Shown: positions 19,294 through 29,698, counted from the stretch's first letter. The stretch: DNA of 64,000 nucleotides from Rhodospirillales bacterium (GCA_012960465.1 DUBF01000148.1:18032-82031), one strand, 5' to 3'. Numbers and translations: made by a program. Notes: generated by a model from the letters alone, not told the origin.

Positions 19294-20403
19294 ATGTTAA
19301 AAACTGGTATCATCATCTGCGGACACGGTAGCCGTTCGAAGAGTGCAGAGAGCGAGTTTGGCTCTTTGGCCATAGCTGTAAGAAAACGGTTTCCCAATAC
19401 TCCTGTCGAGTATGGTTTTTTGGAATATTCTTCACCTAATATTCATATGGGCTTGGACGCTCTTAGGGAAGCAGGTGTCGAGCAAATTATAGCTGTACCT
19501 GGAATGTTATTTGCCGCCACTCATGCAAAGAATGATATTCCATCCGTTTTGGTTTCATATCAAAAGAAGTACCCTGGTATAGAAATTAAATATGGCCGAG
19601 AACTGGCGCTAGACTCTAAAATGATTGCTGCGTTTGAAGCGAGGATCATGGAGAGTTTGGGTGTTGATCATGTTCATGATGGAGATTTATATAATACGAT
19701 GTTGGTTGTTGTTGGTAGAGGTACTTCAGACACATACGCTAACGCGGAGGCAGCTAAATTAACACGAATAGTTACTGAAAATTTAGGTTTTGGTTGGTCA
19801 GAGACGGTATATTCGGGTGTTACTTTTCCATCCGTTGGCCAAGGATTGGAAATGGCTATTAAATTAAATTATAAAAAAATAGTCGTGGCACCGTACTTCC
19901 TCTTTTCTGGTCGCTTAATTGATAGAATACAAAATTATGTTGACCGAGTTGCGGACGGCGCCCCTGATGTTAAATTTTTTAAGGCGAATTATCTCTCTGA
20001 CCAAAGAAATGTGATAGACACGTTTGTAGATCGGATTGAAGAGGCAAAACAAGGACTTGTGAAAGATAGCCATAATTTAATGGCTTCATTTGAAGCTCGT
20101 CTGTCTCGAGGTGAAGTCGAAATTCACCATCATCATGCAGAGTATCACCCGATTATGGATCCAGAAGATGAAGAGGCTTCTGGGATACATACTCACACGC
20201 ACGATCATGAAAGTTCCCATGAGCATTCTCACGGGCATACACATGCTAAATATAAACATATTGCTCATCCAAATGGGCCCAGAACAATGATAGATCAGGG
20301 AGTCTGTTGTTGTTTTATGAGCCAGTTTCCCCAAGACGTTATAGATGACGAGCGCATGCTTCGAAATAAATTAATAACTCAGAATAAAAAAATCAAAACA
20401 TGA
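19294..20403 (+). CDS. cbiX: Sirohydrochlorin cobaltochelatase CbiX, long His-rich form
   Basis: IIICGHGSRSKSAESEF; two chelatase repeats; His-rich region HTHTHDHESSHEHSHGHTH; C-terminal CCCFMSQFP. Confidence 0.93.
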   Translation: MLKTGIIICGHGSRSKSAESEFGSLAIAVRKRFPNTPVEYGFLEYSSPNIHMGLDALREAGVEQIIAVPGMLFAATHAKNDIPSVLVSYQKKYPGIEIKYGRELALDSKMIAAFEARIMESLGVDHVHDGDLYNTMLVVVGRGTSDTYANAEAAKLTRIVTENLGFGWSETVYSGVTFPSVGQGLEMAIKLNYKKIVVAPYFLFSGRLIDRIQNYVDRVADGAPDVKFFKANYLSDQRNVIDTFVDRIEEAKQGLVKDSHNLMASFEARLSRGEVEIHHHHAEYHPIMDPEDEEASGIHTHTHDHESSHEHSHGHTHAKYKHIAHPNGPRTMIDQGVCCCFMSQFPQDVIDDERMLRNKLITQNKKIKT

Positions 20404-20518
20404 AGCCATGCTGTGGGCGTATTTTAATGACTGTGGATGTTAGTTTAGATTATTTGCATAAGTCGGGTAAGAAAATGATCCAGCCGACTCAAGTTAATAT
20501 ATGTTTAGGCGGAAATAC

Positions 20519-21148
20519 ATGAACTACTTGCGTGATCCTGATAAAATTTACCGTGCTTCCTTTGAAGCAATTACCAGCGAAGTTGATTTATCTAAATTTC
20601 CTGAAGGTCTTCATAATATTGTTCTGCGTCTTGTTCATGCGATAGCAATACCAGAAATTATTGATGATATTGTGTGGGATGGTGATGTAGTGGAAAATGC
20701 AAGTGTTAGTTTGGCAAATGCTAAGCCGATCATCGTTGACGCTAATATGGTATCAGCGGGTATTATAAAAGGTCGGTTACCCGAAGGTTCACAAGTTAAA
20801 TGTTTTCTCAATGATGGCAGCGTACCTGACATCGCAAAGTCAATGGCTACAACGCGCTCGGCTGCGGCGGTTGAGTTGTGGCGTCCATTCTTGGACGGTG
20901 CAATCGTGTCTATTGGTAACGCGCCGACAGCTCTATTTCATTTAATTGATATGCTTGATGATTCTACATGTCCAAGACCGGCAGTGATATTTGGGTTTCC
21001 GGTTGGTTTTGTTGGAGCTGCCGAATCTAAATCTTATTTAATAGAAAAAAATTTAGGTATTCCCTACATTACACTTACAGGTAGAATTGGTGGTTCAGCG
21101 TTAGCTGCGGCAGCGGTCAATGCGATTCTACTTGGAGGTACTATATGA
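20519..21148 (+). CDS. cobH: Precorrin-8X methylmutase / cobalt-precorrin-8 methylmutase
   Basis: RLVHA; VDANMVSAGI; GNAPTALFHLI; GFPVGFVGAAESK. Confidence 0.94.
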   Translation: MNYLRDPDKIYRASFEAITSEVDLSKFPEGLHNIVLRLVHAIAIPEIIDDIVWDGDVVENASVSLANAKPIIVDANMVSAGIIKGRLPEGSQVKCFLNDGSVPDIAKSMATTRSAAAVELWRPFLDGAIVSIGNAPTALFHLIDMLDDSTCPRPAVIFGFPVGFVGAAESKSYLIEKNLGIPYITLTGRIGGSALAAAAVNAILLGGTI

Positions 21149-22341
21149 CGGCTTGGCTTACTATTATTGGGATTGGTGAAGACGGACTTCCAGGGCTTGG
21201 AACCCTAGCAAGAGAGGTTATTGACGATGCAGAGTTCTTATTCGGTGGAGAACGTCATTTTGCACTCGTTGGTAAAAAGGGGTTGATTTGGAAATCGCCG
21301 CTAGAAGATAGTTTTGCCGAGCTCGATCAACTTCGGGGTAAAAAGGTAGTTGTAATTGCGACTGGTGATCCTATGTGGTTTGGCATTGGTGCCACTCTCG
21401 GCCGTCGTTACGGGCCAGATGCGATAAAAATTATCCCCTCTTCTTCGGCTTTTTCGCTCGTCGCCGCTCGATTGACTTGGTCACTGAACGAAATCGACTG
21501 CATAACGGTACATGGCCGGGACCTTGATCGAGTGAAGGCTTTTTTGATGCCGGGGAATAAACTTATTGTTTTGACTAATGACGGCAACACCCCTGGTCAG
21601 ATTGCAGGGCTTTTAAAAGATACTGGTTTTGGTGGAAGCTTGCTTATAGTTTTTTCTCAAATGGGAGGAACTGAAGAACGACGTTTTGAAGGTACGGCAA
21701 TCGATTGGGATCACGATGCAATACCTGATCTGAATACTGTTGCAATCGAGTGTTTAGCGGATGAGGGACTAATACTTAAAGCCCGTATTCCAGGTCTGCC
21801 CGACGATGTTTTTGAGCATGATGGTCAATTGACTAAGCGTGAAGTTCGGGCAATCACGGTCTCATCTTTAGCTCCCATGCCAGGGCAGATGCTGTGGGAT
21901 ATTGGTGCAGGTTGCGGATCTATTGGTATTGAATGGTTGCGTGGAACTCTAAATGCAAGAGCGATTGCAATTGAGCATAATATGGACCGGCTTGGGATGA
22001 TTAACAGAAATGCTTTGGCTTTGGGCGTTCCCGAATTAAAAGTAATATTTGGGGAAGCCTTGACTGAAATTATTGGCTTACCTTCTCCGGATGCCGTTTT
22101 TATAGGTGGGGGCCTCACAACGGATGGTTTGCTAGAATACTGCTGGCAAAATCTAAGGCCTGGTGGGCGCTTAGTTGCAAATGCAGTAACGTTTGAAAGT
22201 GAGAGACGTTTGTTTGAAGCCCGTGAGAAGTTAGGTGGTGATTTAAATAAAATAGAAATCTCGCGAGCTCAAGCTATGGGAGATTATACTAGTTGGCATG
22301 GTCTCATGCCTGTAACACAATTAAAAATAATCAAAACATGA
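21145..22341 (+). CDS. cobL: Precorrin-6Y C5,15-methyltransferase (decarboxylating), CbiE-CbiT fusion
   Basis: IGIGEDGLPGLG N-terminal; second domain LWDIGAGCGSIGIEWLR. Confidence 0.94.
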   Translation: MTAWLTIIGIGEDGLPGLGTLAREVIDDAEFLFGGERHFALVGKKGLIWKSPLEDSFAELDQLRGKKVVVIATGDPMWFGIGATLGRRYGPDAIKIIPSSSAFSLVAARLTWSLNEIDCITVHGRDLDRVKAFLMPGNKLIVLTNDGNTPGQIAGLLKDTGFGGSLLIVFSQMGGTEERRFEGTAIDWDHDAIPDLNTVAIECLADEGLILKARIPGLPDDVFEHDGQLTKREVRAITVSSLAPMPGQMLWDIGAGCGSIGIEWLRGTLNARAIAIEHNMDRLGMINRNALALGVPELKVIFGEALTEIIGLPSPDAVFIGGGLTTDGLLEYCWQNLRPGGRLVANAVTFESERRLFEAREKLGGDLNKIEISRAQAMGDYTSWHGLMPVTQLKIIKT

Positions 22342-23051
22342 ATAATAAAGTAAAAATTTGGGGACTTGGTATCGGACCTGGGGATCCAGATTTAATTACC
22401 GTGAAAGCCCTGAAAATTCTCCAAGAAGTGGATGTGATTGCCTATCCAACCTTGGATGGAGGTGAGAGTTTAGCACGTTCGATTGCCAAGCCGCATCTGA
22501 CCTCAAATCAGGAAGAAATTATAATTTCAATCCCAATGCTTAGTGATCGATATCCAGCCCAAGGTGTTTATGATTCTGCCGCTATAAAAATTAGTGCGGC
22601 GGTTCACGCTGGTAAATCGGTCGCAATTTTATGTGAAGGAGATCCGTTTTTCTATGGATCGTTTATGTATCTGTTTGTCCGACTTTCAGAAAACCATTTA
22701 GTTAGAGTGGTGCCGGGCGTGACATCATTGGCAGCCTGCTCATCTGCATTAGCTTTGCCGCTTGCCGCACGTAATGACGTTATTTCTGTAATACCGGGAC
22801 CTTTGGATGAAAAGGATTTAGAAGAGCGATTGCTGACAACTAATGTCGCAGCCATTATTAAGGTTGGTCGTCATTTGGGGAAAATAAAACGTATATTGAG
22901 GAAAATTGGTGTCATTGATAATGCCCATTATATTGAACGTGCGACTATGGACAATCAGCATATTAGACTTTTGAGCGAGATGGATGGTGACACTGCTCCT
23001 TATTTTTCAATGATCATTGTACGGTTGAGTGGAGATATATTAGAATTATGA
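22338..23051 (+). CDS. cobI: Precorrin-2 C20-methyltransferase
   Basis: GLGIGPGDPDLITVKALKIL; GDPFFYGSFMYL; ATGA overlap with cobL; start trimmed from 22293. Confidence 0.94.
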   Translation: MNNKVKIWGLGIGPGDPDLITVKALKILQEVDVIAYPTLDGGESLARSIAKPHLTSNQEEIIISIPMLSDRYPAQGVYDSAAIKISAAVHAGKSVAILCEGDPFFYGSFMYLFVRLSENHLVRVVPGVTSLAACSSALALPLAARNDVISVIPGPLDEKDLEERLLTTNVAAIIKVGRHLGKIKRILRKIGVIDNAHYIERATMDNQHIRLLSEMDGDTAPYFSMIIVRLSGDILEL

Positions 23052-24886
23052 AGGTGAAGTCCCCCGCTTTCGTCGTCTTAAACAAAACGGGTGCCAAATT
23101 AGCCCGTAAATTAGTTCCTCATGTGTATGGCGCAGAGGTCCACGGGCTTAAAGCGCGGGTCCCCGAAGTTGATTTCCCATTTGAGAAGACTGTTGATCAT
23201 CTGCGTATGCTATTTATCGAAGATCGGGCCATCATTGCCTTATTATCGGCAGGTATCGTCATTCGAGCATTGGGACCGTTACTGGCGGATAAAACTCATG
23301 AACCACCGGTGTTGGTAATATCTGAGGATGGAAAATCTGTTGTACCATTGTTGGGTGGGCATTTTGGCGCAAATGATCTTACTAGTATAATTTCTAAAGT
23401 TTTAAAAGTTAAGCCGAGCATTACAACCGCTGGTGATACGCGGTATGGAATAGCGCTTGATAATCCTCCGATAGGTTGGCGAGTCGCTAACCGCGATGCT
23501 GCTAAACCGATCATGGCGGCTTTATTAAATAATGAACCTGTATTTATTAAAAACGAAACATTGAATGGCGTTGACGTGGCTTGGCTTTCAGAATTTGATT
23601 TCTCGGTATCTGAGAGCCCCCCGCAAAAAGTTCGAGTTACCTATTTCGATTTTCCTGAAAAAACTAAGGATTTGATACTTTCGCCAGGCGTGCTTACGCT
23701 GGGAATTGGCTGCGAGAGGGGTGTTGATTCAAATGAACTTTTAACTTTTCTGTCTTTAGTTTTTAAAAAACACAATCTTGGTAAACATGCGATTGCATGT
23801 ATTGCTACCATCGATATCAAAGAAGATGAAGGAGCTATTCGTAATGTCGCAAATTTGTGGGAGGTGCCGCTACGTTTGTTTGAAGCAGCAGTTCTGGAAA
23901 AAGAAACACCTCGTCTGACGGATCCATCTGATTATGTTTTTTCTACCGTTGGCAGCCATAGCGTAAGTGAGGCTTCAGCTCTGGCTGCCGCAGGACCCGA
24001 TGCGGAGCTGATCGTTCCCAAACAAAAACACGGAGGTATAACCTGCGCTGTAGCCTTGTCATCACGTATTATTAAGCCTGAAAAAGTCGGAAGAGGGTGT
24101 GGACGTTTGGCTGTGATTGGAATTGGCCCTGGCTCTAATGATTGGCGGGCCCCAGAAGCAACGAACGAAATTTCCAGGGCAACTGAGATTATTGGCTATA
24201 AGCTTTATTTGGATTTATTAGGCCCTCTCATCGAAGGTAAAAATCGCTATGATTATCCTCTAGGTGAAGAGCGCGATCGAGTTGCAGAAGCACTTAGAAT
24301 GGCGGCTGAGGGTAAGGAAGTCGCGCTTGTTTCCAGCGGTGATGCGGGGATTTATGCTATGGCGTGTTTGGTGTTTGAATTGATAGAACACGGTATTATG
24401 GGAAATGTTAAACCGGAATGGCAACGAATTGATGTCCATGTTGTTCCAGGTATCTCGGCTTTGCAGGCGGCCGCGGCTAAGATTGGTGCCCCATTAGGTC
24501 ATGATTTTTGTACTATTTCTCTTTCTGATCTGTTGACCCCTTGGGAAGTAATTGAAAAGCGTTTGGAGGCTGCTGCTAAAGGTGACTTTATCATAGCGCT
24601 TTACAACCCAGTTTCAATCAAACGGCGAAAGCAATTAGGTTTTGCCCGCGATATTTTATTAAACTACCGTTCAGCAGGGACACCAGTTGTTTTAGCAAAG
24701 AATCTTGGTCGTGAAGAGGAACAGGTTGATGTAATTACCTTAAATGAACTAAATGCTGAAAAGGTCGACATGCTGACGGTTTTACTGGTTGGCAGTTCCC
24801 AAACGCGACTGCTGACGCTCAATAATGATAAATCGTATGTATATACGCCACGTGGTTATGGTGATAAAAAGGAAAATTTTAAATGA
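23048..24886 (+). CDS. CbiG-CobJ/CbiH fusion: cobalt-precorrin-5A hydrolase plus precorrin-3B C17-methyltransferase
   Basis: N-terminal CbiG (LSAGIVIRALGPLL; PLLGGHFGAND; LGIGCERG); C-terminal methyltransferase (LAVIGIGPGSNDWRAPEA; SSGDAGIYAMA; ALYNPVS). Confidence 0.93.
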   Translation: MKVKSPAFVVLNKTGAKLARKLVPHVYGAEVHGLKARVPEVDFPFEKTVDHLRMLFIEDRAIIALLSAGIVIRALGPLLADKTHEPPVLVISEDGKSVVPLLGGHFGANDLTSIISKVLKVKPSITTAGDTRYGIALDNPPIGWRVANRDAAKPIMAALLNNEPVFIKNETLNGVDVAWLSEFDFSVSESPPQKVRVTYFDFPEKTKDLILSPGVLTLGIGCERGVDSNELLTFLSLVFKKHNLGKHAIACIATIDIKEDEGAIRNVANLWEVPLRLFEAAVLEKETPRLTDPSDYVFSTVGSHSVSEASALAAAGPDAELIVPKQKHGGITCAVALSSRIIKPEKVGRGCGRLAVIGIGPGSNDWRAPEATNEISRATEIIGYKLYLDLLGPLIEGKNRYDYPLGEERDRVAEALRMAAEGKEVALVSSGDAGIYAMACLVFELIEHGIMGNVKPEWQRIDVHVVPGISALQAAAAKIGAPLGHDFCTISLSDLLTPWEVIEKRLEAAAKGDFIIALYNPVSIKRRKQLGFARDILLNYRSAGTPVVLAKNLGREEEQVDVITLNELNAEKVDMLTVLLVGSSQTRLLTLNNDKSYVYTPRGYGDKKENFK

Positions 24887-25638
24887 CGGTTCACTTCATT
24901 GGCGCTGGCCCAGGTGCCCCTGACCTCATTACGGTACGTGGTCTTAATTACATAAAGGCCAGCCAGGTGTGCCTTTATGCCGGCTCCCTTGTACCTGAAG
25001 AAGTAGTGGCAGAGGCCCCGAATGATGCAGAAGTAATTGATACGGCGCCATTGCACCTTGATCAGATCATTGAGAAAATCAACGAAGCAGACCAGGATGG
25101 ATTGGATGTGGCGCGAGTGCATTCAGGTGATCCATCTATATATGGTGCAATAGCTGAACAAATGCGCCGGCTTGATGCCCTTGACATTAATTATGATGTT
25201 ACGCCTGGTGTTCCTGCCTTTGCTGCAGCGGCAGCCGTGTTGAATCAAGAACTTACGCTTCCCGAAGTCTCCCAAACAGTCATAGTTACCAGGACTGCAG
25301 GCAAGGCATCTAACATGCCAAAGGGTGAAGAGTTGGCTTCTTTGGCGACTTCAAAGGCAACCCTCGCAATACATCTTTCTATACGAAATTTAAAGAAAAT
25401 TATTGAAGACCTCGTCCCTTATTATGGAGAAAACTGCCCTGTCTATATTGTATATAGGGTCACATGGCCGGACCAAAAAATAATCTCTGGTACACTCTCC
25501 GATATACGGGCAAAAGTCCGTGCGGCGAAAATTACAAGGACAGCACTGATTATGGTAGGTAGGGTCTTTAGCACTACTGATTTCATCGATAGTCGTTTAT
25601 ATTCAAAAGATCACAAACATGTGTTGCGCCCTCGTTAA
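24883..25638 (+). CDS. cobM: Precorrin-4 C11-methyltransferase
   Basis: VHFIGAGPGAPDLITVRG; YAGSLVPEEV; HSGDPSIYGA. Confidence 0.95.
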   Translation: MTVHFIGAGPGAPDLITVRGLNYIKASQVCLYAGSLVPEEVVAEAPNDAEVIDTAPLHLDQIIEKINEADQDGLDVARVHSGDPSIYGAIAEQMRRLDALDINYDVTPGVPAFAAAAAVLNQELTLPEVSQTVIVTRTAGKASNMPKGEELASLATSKATLAIHLSIRNLKKIIEDLVPYYGENCPVYIVYRVTWPDQKIISGTLSDIRAKVRAAKITRTALIMVGRVFSTTDFIDSRLYSKDHKHVLRPR

Positions 25639-25692
25639 CCATCGTTTCAATTGATATTTTCTACTAGGTGAAATTTGGGTAAATATGAAGAG

Positions 25693-26427
25693 TTAAGTTT
25701 GGTTACTCAGCCAGTCTAGAGATTTTTCAATCGTAAAAACTAATTTCCCTGCTGGCGGCATTGGTTTTTCGATTACCACAATTGGTATACCAAGTTTATG
25801 AGCAGCATTGAGTTTGGCTGCAGGTGGGCCTCCACTATTTTTACTTACAAGAACATCAATACGGAAATTAGTTAGTAAGGTACGTTCTTGGATCTCGTCG
25901 AATGGACCACGTTCGAAGACAATATTGTGGTTTTTAAGTGGAATTGGGTGAATTGGTTTCTCGATGGCTCGAATTAGAAACCACTTATTTGATAGAATAG
26001 AAAAGGCCTCTAAATTATTTGCTCCGATTGAAAGAAAAATGCGCTCACCCATTGTGCGAATCTTTCTTACAGTCTCTGAATAAGTAAGGGCAGAAATCCA
26101 TGTTATTTCATTTGGTTCCCACGGTGGCCGACAAAATTTAATTCGGGGGATGTTAATTCTGTTACATGCTTCCGCAGCATTTGCAGCTATCTTATCAGCA
26201 AAAGGATGAGTTGCATCTATTACAAAATTGATTCTTGCGGCCCGGAGATAATTAACCAAACCATCTACTCCCCCAAAACCACCGGTTCGGATTTCGCATA
26301 GAGGGATATTGGGACTATGGGTTCGGCCTGCTAACGAATAAATAGTCGCAAGATTCAGCATCTCATTAGTCATTGCTGCGAGTTTATTGGCATCACTTGT
26401 GCCTCCTAATATTAAAAGGCGTTTCAT
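25693..26427 (-). CDS. cobK: Precorrin-6A reductase / cobalt-precorrin-6A reductase
   Basis: LLILGGTSDANKLA; IDATHPFADKIAANA; SKNSGGPPAAKLNAA. Confidence 0.93.
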   Translation of the reverse strand: MKRLLILGGTSDANKLAAMTNEMLNLATIYSLAGRTHSPNIPLCEIRTGGFGGVDGLVNYLRAARINFVIDATHPFADKIAANAAEACNRINIPRIKFCRPPWEPNEITWISALTYSETVRKIRTMGERIFLSIGANNLEAFSILSNKWFLIRAIEKPIHPIPLKNHNIVFERGPFDEIQERTLLTNFRIDVLVSKNSGGPPAAKLNAAHKLGIPIVVIEKPMPPAGKLVFTIEKSLDWLSNQT

Positions 26428-26430
26428 CTA

Positions 26431-27537
26431 TTAACCTTTTTTAAAAGGAGCGTGGCCAATCTGGTTGCCCTTTCTATCATAGACTAGAACCTCAATATCA
26501 ACATCTTTTTTGACCTCTTGATTCACAATGGCTTGAGCGGTTTTAGCCACGTAATCACCAAGCTTAAGACTATTCTTTTCTATTATCTCTATTATGTTTC
26601 CTGCGCTTTCCACTTTGGCAATTTGCGTGCAAATATTTTTGTTAATCCCACCTCTAGCGGCGAGTGAGGCTATAAAATTTGGATCTACTTGAGAACGTTT
26701 TGAATGTAAGTCCATATGACCGGCCGCGAGTTTGGAAATTTTGCCAAACCCACTTGCGATTGTAACTTTTGGAATCGGATAGGTTCGAAGATATTTAATT
26801 GTGCCGCCAACAAAATCTCCCATATCTAAGATTGATGACGGTTCAAAACCGTATAAAGCAGTTACGGCTTCCTCGGAAGTTTTTCCTGTGCAAGCTGCCA
26901 CATGTGTGATCCCTGTTGCGCGCGCCACATCAATACCTTGATGAATTGAGGCTATCCATGCAGCGCAAGAATATGGGATAACTATGCCGGTTGTCCCGAG
27001 TATCGATAAACCACCAACAATACCGAGACGCGGGTTCCAGGTTTTCTTTGCTAGTGCCGCACCATTATCAATTGAGATCTCTATCTCTATATTCAGATCA
27101 ACACCGTGTTCATTTGCAATCGCTTGTAAATTTTGTTCTATCATTTTACGAGGTCCAGGATTAATTGCTGGTTCCCCAACCTCAATTGGCAAACCAGGTT
27201 TTGTAACTTTCCCAACACCGTGTCCAGCTTTAAAGGTTAATTTCTCTGACCTGCGAATTGTCACCCGAACGATTGAGCCATGAGTAACGTCAGGATCATC
27301 TCCTGCATCTTTTTCAATGGCAGCCATAATATCTACTTTGGAAATACACGTGTCTTTGACGAAAAAACTAGGCGTTTGCCCTCCTGGAAGCGTTATCTGA
27401 ACCTCGCTTGGTATCTGGCCAGTTAATAGACCAATGTAACTGGCTTTTGCTGCGGCAGTTGCGCAAGCGCCCGTTGTCCAACCTCGACGCAGTTCCCGCG
27501 TATCCTTCTCGGTTTCTGTAGAATTATTATTTTTCAT
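26431..27537 (-). CDS. cbiD: Cobalt-precorrin-5B C1-methyltransferase CbiD
   Basis: LRRGWTTGACATAAAKA; NPGPRKMI; GGLSILGTTGIVIPYSCAAW. Confidence 0.95.
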   Translation of the reverse strand: MKNNNSTETEKDTRELRRGWTTGACATAAAKASYIGLLTGQIPSEVQITLPGGQTPSFFVKDTCISKVDIMAAIEKDAGDDPDVTHGSIVRVTIRRSEKLTFKAGHGVGKVTKPGLPIEVGEPAINPGPRKMIEQNLQAIANEHGVDLNIEIEISIDNGAALAKKTWNPRLGIVGGLSILGTTGIVIPYSCAAWIASIHQGIDVARATGITHVAACTGKTSEEAVTALYGFEPSSILDMGDFVGGTIKYLRTYPIPKVTIASGFGKISKLAAGHMDLHSKRSQVDPNFIASLAARGGINKNICTQIAKVESAGNIIEIIEKNSLKLGDYVAKTAQAIVNQEVKKDVDIEVLVYDRKGNQIGHAPFKKG

Positions 27538-27591
27538 TAAATTAACTTATAGCCTTTTTCAATCGGGCTCCAGTCTGCTAAATTCAAAGTT

Positions 27592-28374
27592 ATGGAAAAT
27601 ATACCAATAAAAATGCCTAACTTCGAACCGGGAACCGTTTGGGTCGTTGGTGCGGGGCCAGGAGATCCTGGATTACTCTCACTTTTGGCATTACACGGGA
27701 TCCAGAATGCGGATGTTATTGTTTACGATGCGCTTGTTGGGGAAGATATTATACGATTTGCACGGGAAAATGCTGTGCTCGAATATGCTGGAAAGCGCGG
27801 TGGGAAGCCGTCTCCTAATCAGAAAGATATAACTGATCGTCTGGTCGTGCTCGCCCGTGATAAAAAACGTGTATTAAGGCTAAAAGGTGGTGATCCATTT
27901 GTCTTTGGTCGAGGCGCTGAAGAGTGTTTGCGTTTAGCAAAAGAAAACATCTCCTTTCGAATAGTGCCGGGTATCACTGCGGGTATCGGCGGGCTTGCCT
28001 ATGCCGGTATTCCAATGACAACGCGAGGGACCAATTCAGCGGTGACCTTTATTACCGGGCATAATGCCAGCGGGGAGGTGCCGGATGATATTAATTGGAA
28101 AGCTTTGGCTGATGGTGCGCCTGCCCTGATTTTTTTTATGGGAATGGCCCATATTGGTCGAATTGCTGATCAATTAAAAGAAGCAGGGCGTTCGGCGACA
28201 GAACCTGTGGCAATCATTTGCAAAGCGACAATGCCTAAACAACAAGTTCTAATTTCTACTTTGCAAAATTGCGCTGCTGATGTAGCAGCCTCTGATTTAA
28301 TTCCGCCGGCTCTAATTGTCGTTGGAGATATAGTTAATTTTCGTGAACAATTAGACTGGCTTACCAGTGGGTAA
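27592..28374 (+). CDS. cobA: Uroporphyrinogen-III C-methyltransferase
   Basis: VWVVGAGPGDPGLLSLLALHGI; LRLKGGDPFVFGRGAEE; GIPMTTRGTNSAVTFITGH. Confidence 0.95.
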   Translation: MENIPIKMPNFEPGTVWVVGAGPGDPGLLSLLALHGIQNADVIVYDALVGEDIIRFARENAVLEYAGKRGGKPSPNQKDITDRLVVLARDKKRVLRLKGGDPFVFGRGAEECLRLAKENISFRIVPGITAGIGGLAYAGIPMTTRGTNSAVTFITGHNASGEVPDDINWKALADGAPALIFFMGMAHIGRIADQLKEAGRSATEPVAIICKATMPKQQVLISTLQNCAADVAASDLIPPALIVVGDIVNFREQLDWLTSG

Positions 28375-29698
28375 ACAAATGGCTTCTGGACTTGTCATAG
28401 CAGCCCCAGCTTCGGGTAGTGGAAAAACTGTTATTACCCTGAGCTTGCTGCGTGCGATGAGAAATGCAGGTATTACAGTAAGCTCGATTAAAATCGGTCC
28501 GGATTATATTGACCCTGCCTATCATTCTGCCGCTTCTGGCGAATTGTGTCAAAACCTTGATTTATGGGGAATGCGTAACGAAACCCTTATACACCAACGT
28601 GCCTCCGCAGTGGGAGAAAGTGATGTGGTTATTGTGGAGGGTGTTATGGGGTTGTTTGATGGTGCGGTGACGGGGAAATCGATAAATTCAGGAAGTACCG
28701 CAGATGCCGCTAAATGGCTCGATTGGCCCATTATCTTGGTTGTTGATGCCAAGGGGCAAGGCGCATCGGTTACTGCTTTAGTTGAAGGTTTTGTCAATCA
28801 CCGAGATGATATTAAAATTGCTGGTGTTATTTTTAACCGGATCGGTAGCGAAAACCATGAACGTATATTAAGAGAAGCACTATCAAATACTAACGTACCT
28901 TGTTTAGGCTGTATTCCGAGGCATGACAGGCTAAATCTTCCGCATCGGCATTTAGGTCTAATCCAGGCACGTGAAATGCGACACCTCAACATGTGGCTTG
29001 ATGGGGCCGCAAATTTGATCACCAGTAGCGTTGATCTTGATTTGTTATGTAAACTTTCTACGCGGTCAAAAATTATGCCAACGCCTAAACATTCTATGAC
29101 AATCCCAATGCTCGGGAAGCACACTTCTGTTGCCCGTGACAATGCATTTTCTTTTTGTTACGACTATGTGGTGGGTGCTTGGCAGGCCGGCGGAGTTAAG
29201 GTAACTTTTTTTTCCCCGCTGGCTGGGGAGGCGCCACATCCGCACGCGGACAGTATTTATTTGCCTGGCGGATATCCGGAACTTTATGCTGCTGAAATTT
29301 CTGAAAATCAAAAATTTAAAGAAACGATGAAGATCGCCGCAATCAATGGCTCGGTGATTTACGGCGAATGTGGAGGTTTTATGGTATTGGGCGGGTCGTT
29401 AATAGACCGAGATGGTATATCGCACGAAATGCTAGACCTTCTGCCTATTAAAACATCATTCGCCAAACCCAAATTGCATTTGGGCTATCGTCAATTATCA
29501 CTTATCGATAAGGGCATCCTGGGCGACGCTGGTGCTACGTTTAAAGGTCATGAATTTCATTATTGTAATATAGTTGAGGATAGCAAAGCCGAAAGTTTAT
29601 TTTATGGCTACGATGCACGAGGCGAGAAATTGCCGGCGATGGGCTCAAAGCGTGGTTCGGTAATGGGTTCATTTTCTCACATTATTGATAGTGTTTAG
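28367..29698 (+). CDS. cobB: Cobyrinate / hydrogenobyrinate a,c-diamide synthase
   Basis: IAAPASGSGKTVITL; GPDYIDPAYHSAASG; YLPGGYPELYAAEIS; YGECGGFMVLG. Confidence 0.95.
   Translation: MGKQMASGLVIAAPASGSGKTVITLSLLRAMRNAGITVSSIKIGPDYIDPAYHSAASGELCQNLDLWGMRNETLIHQRASAVGESDVVIVEGVMGLFDGAVTGKSINSGSTADAAKWLDWPIILVVDAKGQGASVTALVEGFVNHRDDIKIAGVIFNRIGSENHERILREALSNTNVPCLGCIPRHDRLNLPHRHLGLIQAREMRHLNMWLDGAANLITSSVDLDLLCKLSTRSKIMPTPKHSMTIPMLGKHTSVARDNAFSFCYDYVVGAWQAGGVKVTFFSPLAGEAPHPHADSIYLPGGYPELYAAEISENQKFKETMKIAAINGSVIYGECGGFMVLGGSLIDRDGISHEMLDLLPIKTSFAKPKLHLGYRQLSLIDKGILGDAGATFKGHEFHYCNIVEDSKAESLFYGYDARGEKLPAMGSKRGSVMGSFSHIIDSV

Noticed and set aside
20128-20270. His-coding repeats in cbiX as a DNA repeat or array
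   Set aside because: CAT/CAC codon runs reflect a metal-binding protein segment, not a nucleotide repeat.
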